From Clostridiales bacterium (lineage in GTDB: Bacteria > Bacillota > Clostridia > Lachnospirales > Lachnospiraceae), in NCBI GenBank assembly GCA_012512855.1, contig JAAZDK010000168.1, positions 1 to 32,533 on the forward strand: a DNA stretch of 32,533 nucleotides. The letters run 5' to 3'. Positions within the stretch are counted from its first letter, which is position 1. Every line of letters begins with the position of its first letter. The notes under the pieces were generated by a model. It ran no database searches. It had not been told where the DNA came from and saw only the letters and a program-made list of their open reading frames with translations. The position numbers and the translations under genes are program-made. Positions 26,180 to 32,533 of this stretch are shown in pieces.

Positions 26180-26743
26180 TTAAATATTTAAAAAGTATTT
26201 ATGCACATCCAGGCAATTCAATTCCGGATGGAAGGCTGTCGCCAGCATATTCTTCTGTCTTGCAGCCACAATTTTGTCGTTCACTGTTGCCAGAATCTCC
26301 ACTCCTGCTCCTTCATTTACCTCTTCTATATATGGAGCCCGTATAAAGGTCATTGTGATTTTGCCTATTCCCCTGAAAATACTATCAACAGAAAAGCTGC
26401 CCAGCTGTCTGCCATATGCATTGCGTCTAACCCTAATATCCATAAGCGACAGGTATCTGCTGGAATCATATGATATTTCCTTGGCAAGGAGGATCATGCC
26501 TGCGCAGGTTCCCATTACCGGCAGGCCATCCCTTATTATATGTCTTAGATAATCCAGCATATCAAGCTCCTTAAGCAGCTTGCCGATTACTGTGCTCTCT
26601 CCGCCGGGTATGATAATACCATCCAGGCTGTTGTTCAGATCCCTCCTCTGCCTGAGCTCCAGAGCCCTGTGTCCCAGCTGCTCCACCACCTGTATATGCT
26701 CTGCAAAGGCTCCCTGTAATGCCAGCACACCAATTTGCTTCAT
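26180..26743 (-). CDS. pdxT: Pyridoxal 5'-phosphate synthase glutaminase subunit
   Basis: 187 residues. Class I amidotransferase that feeds ammonia to PdxS. It has GVLALQGAFAEH at the N-terminus, the PGGESTVI segment, the nucleophile Cys in GTCAGMI and the His-Glu pair in FHPEL. It starts 4 bp after the pdxS stop, with its GAGGAG ribosome site inside the pdxS end, so translation is linked. It is at the end of the two-gene operon. Confidence 0.96.
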   Translation of the reverse strand: MKQIGVLALQGAFAEHIQVVEQLGHRALELRQRRDLNNSLDGIIIPGGESTVIGKLLKELDMLDYLRHIIRDGLPVMGTCAGMILLAKEISYDSSRYLSLMDIRVRRNAYGRQLGSFSVDSIFRGIGKITMTFIRAPYIEEVNEGAGVEILATVNDKIVAARQKNMLATAFHPELNCLDVHKYFLNI

Positions 26744-26747
26744 AATC

Positions 26748-27620
26748 CTATACTCCTCTCATGGACATCAGCAGCTCTATCTCCTGCTCATTTATACCTA
26801 CCATGGCTTCTCCGAGATCCTCAGAAACCTCAGCCAGAATAGAAGGATCATTAAAATTTGTAACAGCCTTGACAATAGCCTGCGCCCGCTTGAAAGGATT
26901 GCCTGATTTGAAAATACCGGAGCCGACAAATACACCCTCCGCTCCCAGCTGCATCAGCAGGGCCGCATCAGCAGGTGTGGCTACTCCTCCTGCTGCAAAA
27001 TTGACAACCGGAAGTTTGCCGTTTTTATGTACATAGCTGACCAGCTCATAGGGTACCTGGAATTCCTTTGCAGCATTATAAAGCTCATCCTCCCTCATAC
27101 TCTGCAGCTGTCTTATCTGCTTCATAATCAGCCTCAGATGCCTAACAGCCTGGACTATATCACCGGTTCCAGGCTCACCCTTTGTTCTGATCATTGCTGC
27201 TCCCTCATTAATTCTTCTTAACGCTTCTCCCAAGTCCTTTGCTCCGCAGACAAAGGGAACCTTGAATTTCCTCTTGTCTATATGATGAAGATCATCTGCA
27301 GGTGACAGGACCTCGCTTTCATCTATAAAATCAATCTCAATAGCCTGAAGTATCTGCGCCTCGGCAAAATGCCCTATACGAACCTTTGCCATTACAGGAA
27401 TTGATACAGCCCTTTGAATTTCCTTTATCAGTCTGGGATCGCTCATTCTGGCTACACCACCGGACGCCCTGATATCGGCAGGTATTCTTTCCAGCGCCAT
27501 TACTGCACAGGCTCCTGCCGCCTCTGCCACTCTCGCCTGCTCCGGTGAGCTCACGTCCATTATTACGCCGCCCTTCAGCATTTGGGCCAGATTCTTGTTC
27601 AGTTCATAACGATTTTCCAT
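26748..27620 (-). CDS. pdxS: Pyridoxal 5'-phosphate synthase synthase subunit
   Basis: 290 residues, TIM barrel that builds PLP from ribose 5-phosphate, glyceraldehyde 3-phosphate and ammonia. Signatures are [13 protein letters not shown] (with the catalytic Asp), [21 protein letters not shown] with the Schiff-base Lys, [16 protein letters not shown] with the second Lys, and [21 protein letters not shown]. It would form a dodecamer with PdxT. It starts after GAAAGGAG, divergent from pdxR, which likely controls it. PLP made here serves enzymes such as TrpB in this same window. Confidence 0.97.
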   Translation of the reverse strand: MENRYELNKNLAQMLKGGVIMDVSSPEQARVAEAAGACAVMALERIPADIRASGGVARMSDPRLIKEIQRAVSIPVMAKVRIGHFAEAQILQAIEIDFIDESEVLSPADDLHHIDKRKFKVPFVCGAKDLGEALRRINEGAAMIRTKGEPGTGDIVQAVRHLRLIMKQIRQLQSMREDELYNAAKEFQVPYELVSYVHKNGKLPVVNFAAGGVATPADAALLMQLGAEGVFVGSGIFKSGNPFKRAQAIVKAVTNFNDPSILAEVSEDLGEAMVGINEQEIELLMSMRGV

Positions 27621-27672
27621 ATACGATTTCTCCTTTCATTAAATGATATTGCAGCTAAAAAAATTTTGTTAT

Positions 27673-27733
27673 ATTATAATAGCAATTCTGGTGGTGTTAT
27701 AAGTATCAGAAATCGTATATTTGATGGTATCAG
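27673..27733 (-). promoter_or_regulatory. pdxST promoter with PdxR-type direct repeats
   Basis: Minus strand TATAAT (27673-27678) with a poor -35 (TATAAC, 27696-27701). Directly upstream of the -35 are two direct repeats, CTGATAC on the minus strand (plus GTATCAG, 27703-27709 and 27727-27733), 24 bp start to start. A weak -35 with adjacent repeats fits an activator-dependent promoter. MocR/PdxR proteins are known to use direct repeats; that these are the sites is inference. Confidence 0.55.
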
Positions 27734-27821
27734 TTTTATGCTTTGTTTTTGATTTGACTGATTTTCCTGGTGATGTCTTTCTTAGTTTTTATGCCGAACA
27801 ATAAAAAAGGGGCGTGATTTT

Positions 27822-29228
27822 ATGGATATGCTAACATTTCAGATAGATACTGACAGTAAAATCCCTGTCTATCAGCAGCTATACGCTTTTATAAAAAAGG
27901 AAATTCAATCCGGAAATATTAAATGCGATGTAAAGCTTCCTTCCAAAAGAAAGCTGTCCGCTTATCTGAATATAAGTCAGAATACCGTACAGGCTGCATA
28001 TGATCAGCTAATTGAGGAAGGATATATAACATCGATTGAGAAAAGAGGCTATTTTGTCTGCCGTATTGACAATCTGATTAAGCTGCCCGGCTTTTATGAC
28101 AATGAGGCTGTAAAAACTGATACACGCCAAGAGGTTGCCTTTGATTTTTCATATCATGGGGTTGATCATCCCACCTTTCCCTTCGATACCTGGCGCAGGC
28201 TTACCAAGGAGATCATCAATGAATATGACAAGGAGCTCCTAATACCCGGTGACAGTTTTGGCTATCACAGGCTGAGGGCAGCCCTGTCGGAATATCTTCA
28301 CCAGTCCCGTGGGGTTAATTGTACCCCCGACCAGGTCATTATAAGCTCAGGAACGGAAATTCTCATTCAGTCACTGATTCAGCTTTTTGACAGGGACAAA
28401 ATATATGGAATTGAAAATCCGGGATATGAAAAGCTTAATCAGCTTTTTATCAGCAACCGTGCAAAATTCATACCCATAAGCATAGATGACAAGGGAATGG
28501 TGCCATCAGAGGTCCGCATTAAAAATCCTGATATTTTGTGCCTGTCTCCCTCCCATCAGTTCCCTTCCGGCGGGATCATGCCCATCAGCAGAAGAATTCA
28601 ACTGCTGAATTGGGCAAATGAATCAGATAACAGATATCTTATCGAGGATGATTACGACAGCGAATTCAAGTACAGCGGCAAGCCTATCCCATCCCTGCAG
28701 GGAATTGACAGCAACGAAAAGGTAATCTATATGGGCTCCCTGTCAAAATGCATATCTCCTACCCTGAGAGTCAGCTATATGGTTCTCCCTCCTCATCTGA
28801 TAAAGCTCTATCATAAGAAGCTGTCCTATATCCTCTGTCCGGTTCCGATTCTGGAACAGAAGGTGCTATGCAGCTTTATTGAAAAAGGCTTTTTTGAGAG
28901 ACATTTGAACAAAATGAGAACTGTTTATAAGAAAAAAAGAGATACTCTGGTAAGAGCCTTGACGGAACTAAAACGGGGAATAGAAATTCTGGGTGCCGAT
29001 GCAGGCCTGCATGTCCTGATCAGGGTTCCCAACCATATGACCGAGGATGAATTAATAGAGTCCGCACTTGAATATGGGGTAAGAACCTATGGAATATCAA
29101 AATATTATGCTGACAAAAGCTACATAAGCAAAAAGCCTGCCCTCCTGTTAGGCTTTGCCACCATGCAGGAGGATGAAATCATAAAGGCCGTATCACTTCT
29201 CGATAAAGCCTGGTTCGGCTCTGTTTAG
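27822..29228 (+). CDS. pdxR: MocR-type (GntR/aminotransferase) regulator of pyridoxine synthesis
   Basis: 468 residues. The N-terminal GntR winged helix (about 1-75: PVYQQLYAFIKKEIQSG, then LPSKRKLSAYLNISQNTVQAAYDQL) is joined to a type I aminotransferase domain with DDYDSEFKYSGKP and the PLP Lys in GSLSKCISP. PdxR proteins bind PLP and switch pdxST transcription. Divergent placement next to pdxST makes this assignment strong compared with other MocR members. The ATG follows AAGGGGCG. The last 36 bp overlap the 3' end of the convergent metallopeptidase gene. Confidence 0.92.
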   Translation: MDMLTFQIDTDSKIPVYQQLYAFIKKEIQSGNIKCDVKLPSKRKLSAYLNISQNTVQAAYDQLIEEGYITSIEKRGYFVCRIDNLIKLPGFYDNEAVKTDTRQEVAFDFSYHGVDHPTFPFDTWRRLTKEIINEYDKELLIPGDSFGYHRLRAALSEYLHQSRGVNCTPDQVIISSGTEILIQSLIQLFDRDKIYGIENPGYEKLNQLFISNRAKFIPISIDDKGMVPSEVRIKNPDILCLSPSHQFPSGGIMPISRRIQLLNWANESDNRYLIEDDYDSEFKYSGKPIPSLQGIDSNEKVIYMGSLSKCISPTLRVSYMVLPPHLIKLYHKKLSYILCPVPILEQKVLCSFIEKGFFERHLNKMRTVYKKKRDTLVRALTELKRGIEILGADAGLHVLIRVPNHMTEDELIESALEYGVRTYGISKYYADKSYISKKPALLLGFATMQEDEIIKAVSLLDKAWFGSV

Positions 29229-29906
29229 CTCCTTCTTGATCTGGCGCCAGCCTGGCAGGAAGCTGTCCATGTAGGCCTTGAAAAGGTGATTATGGCTACC
29301 CTCCAGCAAATGAACCAGCTCATGTACTACGACATATTCAACGCAGGGAAGGCTTTTTTGCGCCAGCATCAGGGAAAAGCTTAGCCTCCTTGTCCTTATA
29401 TTGCAGCTGCCCCACCTGCTTTTCATGCTTCTTATAGTAAAGCCTTCGGCTTTCACTCCGATTACAGGCTCCCATTTATTAATCAATATGTTTATTCTTT
29501 CATACAAAGCATTCCTGTACCAATTATTTAAAATCTTTTTTCTTTGGTCAGGAGTACTTTTCGGCCTTACAAGCATAATGAGCCTGTCCTCATCCAGGCT
29601 AATACCTGCTTTTTTGCCTTCCTGCAGGGATAGTGTGTATTTTATGCCATTAAAAAGAACCGGCTCTCCGTCCAGATAGCCGATATCACTGCCGATATAT
29701 CCGATATAATTGCTTTTAATCCTCTCCTGTGTTTTCAGCAGCCAGTCCATTCTGTCCAATACAAAAGCCTGTATCCTGTCATTACTCATGCGATATGGGG
29801 CTGATATTCGGATACGCCCGTCAGGAGGCAGCACCTTCAGATACATATTTTTTATTCTTTTCTTCTCCAGCTCAATCTCTATATCATGTATTTTTATTAT
29901 TTTCAT
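29193..29906 (-). CDS. YgjP/M48-like zinc metallopeptidase (DUF45)
   Basis: 237 residues. It has the zinc motif HELVHLLEGSHNHLF (HExxH plus the downstream His) near residues 196-210 and the family's MKSRWGSC segment. Typical of the YgjP-type metal-dependent hydrolases found in many bacteria, whose substrates are largely unknown. No signal peptide, so cytoplasmic. Starts after CAGGAAGTGAG. It is transcribed towards pdxR and their coding ends overlap by 36 bp. Confidence 0.85.
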   Translation of the reverse strand: MKIIKIHDIEIELEKKRIKNMYLKVLPPDGRIRISAPYRMSNDRIQAFVLDRMDWLLKTQERIKSNYIGYIGSDIGYLDGEPVLFNGIKYTLSLQEGKKAGISLDEDRLIMLVRPKSTPDQRKKILNNWYRNALYERINILINKWEPVIGVKAEGFTIRSMKSRWGSCNIRTRRLSFSLMLAQKSLPCVEYVVVHELVHLLEGSHNHLFKAYMDSFLPGWRQIKKELNRAEPGFIEK

Positions 29907-29944
29907 TGTCTCACTTCCTGGTTAATACTTAAATCAGGTCAAAT

Positions 29945-30076
29945 ACAGCAGTAATGTCACATGCTGCAAGAATGCCATACAATGATATCATGTAAAATAC
30001 ACGAACATATTCAATACTGCAATAATACCTAATCTAAGTTCAATGATTGCAGCATATATGTCATATGCTGCAAAAT
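29945..30076. repeat. Pair of related dyad elements (GCAG...ATGTCA...ATGCTGCAA)
   Basis: Two copies of a similar dyad lie about 102 bp apart between the divergent metallopeptidase and DUF5658-like genes. The right copy (about 30047-30073) has perfect 11-bp arms, TTGCAGCATAT / ATATGCTGCAA. The left copy (about 29945-29971) shares GCAG-N-N-ATGTCA-N-ATGCTGCAA with a degenerate left arm. Possible operators; no known box is recognised. Confidence 0.7.
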
Positions 30077-30153
30077 AATATAGGAAAAATTCACCTCTGC
30101 CCTTGATTATTTCTTCATAAATCTGGCAATAATCCAGCCATGGAGGTGAATAC

Positions 30154-30513
30154 ATGGTAGCTTTTATAAAAAATTACAGCCTTTCTGTTATAAAGAAGAA
30201 GTTCATCCTGCTGTATTTTCTGAATGTTACGGACATAATCTTTACCGTGCTGCTTCTTCAAACAGGATATTTTCAGGAAGCAAACATACTTATGGCAAAG
30301 GCCCTGAACAATCCTCTGGTAAGTCTGCTGCTTAAGATTATACTCCCGGCAGTACTGCTTATATATATTTATAAACAGATAAAGGATGCGGATTCAGAAC
30401 AGCTGAGGGCTTCAAATATTGCAGTAAACATATCCTTAACCATATATACCCTGGTAAATCTCTCACATCTGGTATGGACAGTATTGCTTTTTGTAATATT
30501 CCTGCAGCGTTAG
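30154..30513 (+). CDS. Small membrane protein, DUF5658-like
   Basis: 119 residues with about three hydrophobic helices. The segment YFLNVTDIIFTVLLLQTGYFQEAN, followed by a conserved-looking N-P-L, resembles DUF5658 proteins, which keep an N-x-x-D in the first helix and a G-x-x-E-x-N after it. The ATG follows TGGAGGTG by 6 nt. An intrinsic terminator follows at 30604-30646, so it is a single-gene unit. Function unknown. Confidence 0.65.
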   Translation: MVAFIKNYSLSVIKKKFILLYFLNVTDIIFTVLLLQTGYFQEANILMAKALNNPLVSLLLKIILPAVLLIYIYKQIKDADSEQLRASNIAVNISLTIYTLVNLSHLVWTVLLFVIFLQR

Positions 30514-30603
30514 ACCGCTACACACCAAATACTTCAGCAAATCATACAACCAAAGGCCTAAGCTGTCATACAACCTTTACTTAAGCCATTATATATGTAC
30601 GCT

Positions 30604-30646
30604 GTCAAGGGCAAAAGCTGCTTTGTCCTTGGCATTTTTATTTTTT
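30604..30646 (+). terminator. Intrinsic terminator after the DUF5658-like gene
   Basis: GTCAAGGGCAAAAGC pairs with GCTTTGTCCTTGGC (a bulge and G-U pairs), followed by ATTTTTATTTTTT. Confidence 0.8.
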
Positions 30647-30681
30647 GAAATTTTCTGCGAATTCACTTATCTACATAATAA

Positions 30682-31407
30682 CTATTCTGTTATCTCTGCA
30701 TCCGGCAGCTGCCTTATAAATTCAAGCAAATCATCAAAGTCACCCTGCTTGTAAGCGGAGATATCACTGTTTTCCGAGTTTAACAGACAATCCTTCAGCA
30801 AAAATGTATCCATGCCAAGCCTGGCCGCACACATATCCTCCCTGACGTCATTTCCCACCATAATGCACTGGGATGCCCTTTTGCCTAAGACAGCCAGTAT
30901 TTCCTCGTAATAGCTCAGATTAGGTTTGCAATATGAGCTGTTCTCATATGTAGTTATCAAATTGAAATCCTCCGGCTCCAGGCCTGCCCATTTAATTCTG
31001 GTATGAGTTGCTATTCTTGGAAATAAGGGATTGGTGGCAAGTACCAGATTATAACCCTTCTGCTTCAGCAAATCAACGCATAAGGCTGCTTTAGGATTGC
31101 AGCCGGTGGCAATTTTACTTTCTGAAAATTCATTTCTGTAAAAATCATCAAATACCGGTTCAAAGCTTCTGGCATCCTTTCCGATATACTCACAAAACAC
31201 TTGCCAGAAGCGTTCTTCATTGGTCATGCTGCCGTCATTGCCAACCATTGCCATGGTTCCTGCCCAGATTGTCTTAACCAGCTTTTGAGGCTCTATTCCA
31301 TATGCCATCAGTTTCTTAGTTAAGGCGTCAAAGTATTTTTTCAGGAAAAGCTCCTGATCTGGCATCGGCAAAAGAGTCCCATCTAGATCGAATATAAAGG
31401 TATCCAT
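30682..31407 (-). CDS. HAD-superfamily hydrolase (phosphatase)
   Basis: 241 residues. Motif I is FDLDGTLL with Asp7 and Asp9, motif II is LATNP, motif III the Lys of YCKPNLSYY, motif IV is VGNDVREDM. A helical cap sits between motifs I and II, as in subfamily I enzymes (phosphoglycolate-phosphatase-like). The start at 31407 follows GGAGG by 5 nt; the in-frame ATG five codons upstream has a poorer site. It lies 150 bp after a PlsY-like gene, from which it is separated by a weak terminator. Substrate unknown. Confidence 0.88.
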   Translation of the reverse strand: MDTFIFDLDGTLLPMPDQELFLKKYFDALTKKLMAYGIEPQKLVKTIWAGTMAMVGNDGSMTNEERFWQVFCEYIGKDARSFEPVFDDFYRNEFSESKIATGCNPKAALCVDLLKQKGYNLVLATNPLFPRIATHTRIKWAGLEPEDFNLITTYENSSYCKPNLSYYEEILAVLGKRASQCIMVGNDVREDMCAARLGMDTFLLKDCLLNSENSDISAYKQGDFDDLLEFIRQLPDAEITE

Positions 31408-31533
31408 TTTATCCTCCAGCATTTATCAAAAAATTTACATTCTCTAATATACTAACAGAATAACAGAATATAATCAATTGTATAAAATGCATTTTATTCA
31501 GTAATCCCAGGAAGCCTTTCCCTGCTTAAGGCC

Positions 31534-31553
31534 AAAATCAGTTAAAAAACTGA
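31534..31553 (-). terminator. Short terminator after the PlsY-like gene
   Basis: TCAGTT / AACTGA 6-bp stem with a TTTT loop, followed on the minus strand by ATTTTGG, just past the stop at 31558. The short stem and tail make it weak. Confidence 0.45.
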
Positions 31554-31557
31554 CAGC

Positions 31558-32151
31558 TCAATTATTCCTCCCATGATATGCCCTTTCCTTTATAAATTCC
31601 TGCAAATTACTTCTGCAGGCAAAAAAAATCAGGGCTGCATAAAGTATAAAAAAGAAAATTATCTTGTAGGGATAATCAAATATAAATAGCTCAAAGGGTA
31701 AAAATACAAGTGCAAACAAGACAGTAACAGTGTATCTGCGAACAAAGGGAAAGAAAACAATACTGGCGACCAGCCACATAAGTATAACTATCGGATCAAA
31801 AAGCAAAAAGGCCCCGAAAGCGGTCGACAGGCCTTTACCTCCTTTAAAATTTAGCTGAAAGGGAAAAATATGTCCTGTAATAACTAACAAAATACACAGC
31901 AATAAAACAGTATCATCGACTGCCAAAAAGCGGCATATTAATACCGCTATAGCTCCCTTAAGCGCATCACCTGTAAAGGTTATTATAAAACCCTTTTTTC
32001 CGGCCAGTCTGCTGACATTGTAGGCACCGGTAACCTTGGTACCGATTGTCCTGATATCCTGTTTATGAATCAGGCGGACATAATAGTATCCGGTATTAAT
32101 GCATCCCAGCAGATAAGACAATACTATAGCAATTATATCGGTATAGCCCAT
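31558..32151 (-). CDS. PlsY-like glycerol-3-phosphate acyltransferase homologue with altered motif 1
   Basis: 197 residues, about six hydrophobic helices, PlsY length. Motif 2 is clear (GHIFPFQLNFKGGKGLSTAFG). Motif 1, normally G-S-G-N-I-G-A-T-N, reads GTKVTGAYN (37-45), and the usual S-I-P-x-G/F start of the loop is C-I-N-T-G. PlsY makes lysophosphatidate from acyl-phosphate and glycerol 3-phosphate in the membrane. The changed motif suggests a paralogue with a different acceptor, or lower activity. The start at 32151 follows GGAGGG by 6 nt; the frame is open for 16 more codons upstream without a site. I give no symbol because the essential plsY may be elsewhere. Confidence 0.82.
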   Translation of the reverse strand: MGYTDIIAIVLSYLLGCINTGYYYVRLIHKQDIRTIGTKVTGAYNVSRLAGKKGFIITFTGDALKGAIAVLICRFLAVDDTVLLLCILLVITGHIFPFQLNFKGGKGLSTAFGAFLLFDPIVILMWLVASIVFFPFVRRYTVTVLFALVFLPFELFIFDYPYKIIFFFILYAALIFFACRSNLQEFIKERAYHGRNN

Positions 32152-32315
32152 ATTATCCCTCCAACAAATATTGGAACTGTATATATAAAGTATTTCCAAT
32201 ATTTAAGTGCTTATGAAAGCTCTTCGTAGACTACCCTATACTATGTATATCGATTTCATCCGATATTCCTTTGGAATGTTTTTATTCAGCATAAACCTGC
32301 GTATTTCCAATAGAA

Positions 32316-32353
32316 TAAAAAGCTCTCTATATAAGTTAATATAGAAAGCTTTT
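32316..32353 (-). terminator. Intrinsic terminator for the gene at the right edge
   Basis: AAAAGCTCTCTATAT pairs with ATATAGAAAGCTTTT (one mismatch) around a 6-nt loop. On the minus strand it is followed by TTTTTATTC. It lies about 45 bp after the stop of the partial gene at 32398. Confidence 0.75.
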
Positions 32354-32397
32354 GTGTCATATCTGTGTTCGTAAAAATAATTTTATATTTCTTATTA

Positions 32398-32532
32398 TCA
32401 GTTTATCAGATTTATATATGATGGAGTGACAATGGGATCTATACTGCTCTTCTTTTTATCCTCGTCTTCTTTCCTCTCCTTATCTTCCCTGGTTAAAAAA
32501 TCTATTAATCTTAAATAGTCATCATAGGAGAA
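32398..32532 (-). CDS. C-terminal end of an unrecognised charged protein (runs off right edge)
   Basis: The minus frame ending in TGA at 32398 is open to the window edge and gives at least 44 residues: FSYDDYLRLIDFLTRED, a Lys/Glu/Asp-rich linker, then SSIDPIVTPSYINLIN. The intrinsic terminator just downstream supports a real gene end. No family is recognised; the charged linker and short hydrophobic tail do not resemble any neighbour. Confidence 0.5.
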   Translation of the reverse strand, partial: FSYDDYLRLIDFLTREDKERKEDEDKKKSSIDPIVTPSYINLIN

Positions 32533-32533
32533 C

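Noticed and set aside
1-32533. tRNA, rRNA, CRISPR array, insertion sequence or prophage
   Set aside because: No cloverleaf, rRNA segment, regular spaced repeats, transposase or phage gene was recognised on either strand.

Overview
The window looks like a chromosomal segment of a low-to-moderate GC, Gram-positive anaerobe of the Clostridia (Lachnospiraceae-like). The signs are strong AGGAGG-type ribosome binding sites, sigma-A promoters, many intrinsic terminators, a tryptophan T-box leader, PdxST vitamin B6 synthesis with a MocR-type regulator, and a YicI-type alpha-xylosidase. I see no rRNA, tRNA, CRISPR array, insertion sequence or prophage. The species call is inference.

Left edge (1-520): the first codons of a MerR-family regulator run off the left end on the minus strand, preceded by a MerR-type operator/promoter. 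The last ~28 codons of a decayed ABC transporter ATPase lie nearby, followed by the terminator of the trp operon.

Trp operon (minus strand, about 8903 to 414): sigma-A promoter, T-box leader with a UGG specifier and terminator, then trpE-trpG-trpD-trpC-trpF-trpB-trpA. The last gene is a second, divergent trpD-like gene that has lost the family's anthranilate-binding signature but keeps its fold motifs. Most junctions are translationally coupled (TAATG or ATGA). The trpG-trpD, trpD-trpC and trpC-trpF junctions are open gaps; the trpD-trpC gap holds a 12-bp inverted repeat and the trpC-trpF gap a 14-bp tandem duplication.

Middle (9117-13700): a stand-alone purE; a secreted protease joining Ig-like (BIG2) domains to an HtrA-like trypsin domain; and an AraM/EgsA-type glycerol-1-phosphate dehydrogenase gene with an intrinsic terminator in its leader.

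Sugar region (13900-22160): a Gfo/Idh/MocA oxidoreductase, an AraC regulator, a sugar-isomerase-like TIM barrel, an intracellular GH31 alpha-xylosidase and, divergent from it, a 650-residue protein that joins a complete chemoreceptor signalling coiled coil to a C-terminal periplasmic-type sugar-binding domain, with no signal peptide or membrane segment. This looks like a soluble, cytoplasmic sugar chemoreceptor and is the most unusual gene here. No transporter lies in this region, so uptake must be encoded elsewhere.

Right part (22230-32533): a small DUF2892-like membrane protein, an MsbA-like ABC exporter, an O-antigen-ligase/Wzy-like membrane protein, pdxS-pdxT with divergent pdxR, a YgjP-type metallopeptidase overlapping pdxR tail to tail, a small DUF5658-like membrane protein, a HAD phosphatase, a PlsY-like acyltransferase homologue with an altered first motif, and the C-terminal end of an unrecognised charged protein at the right edge.
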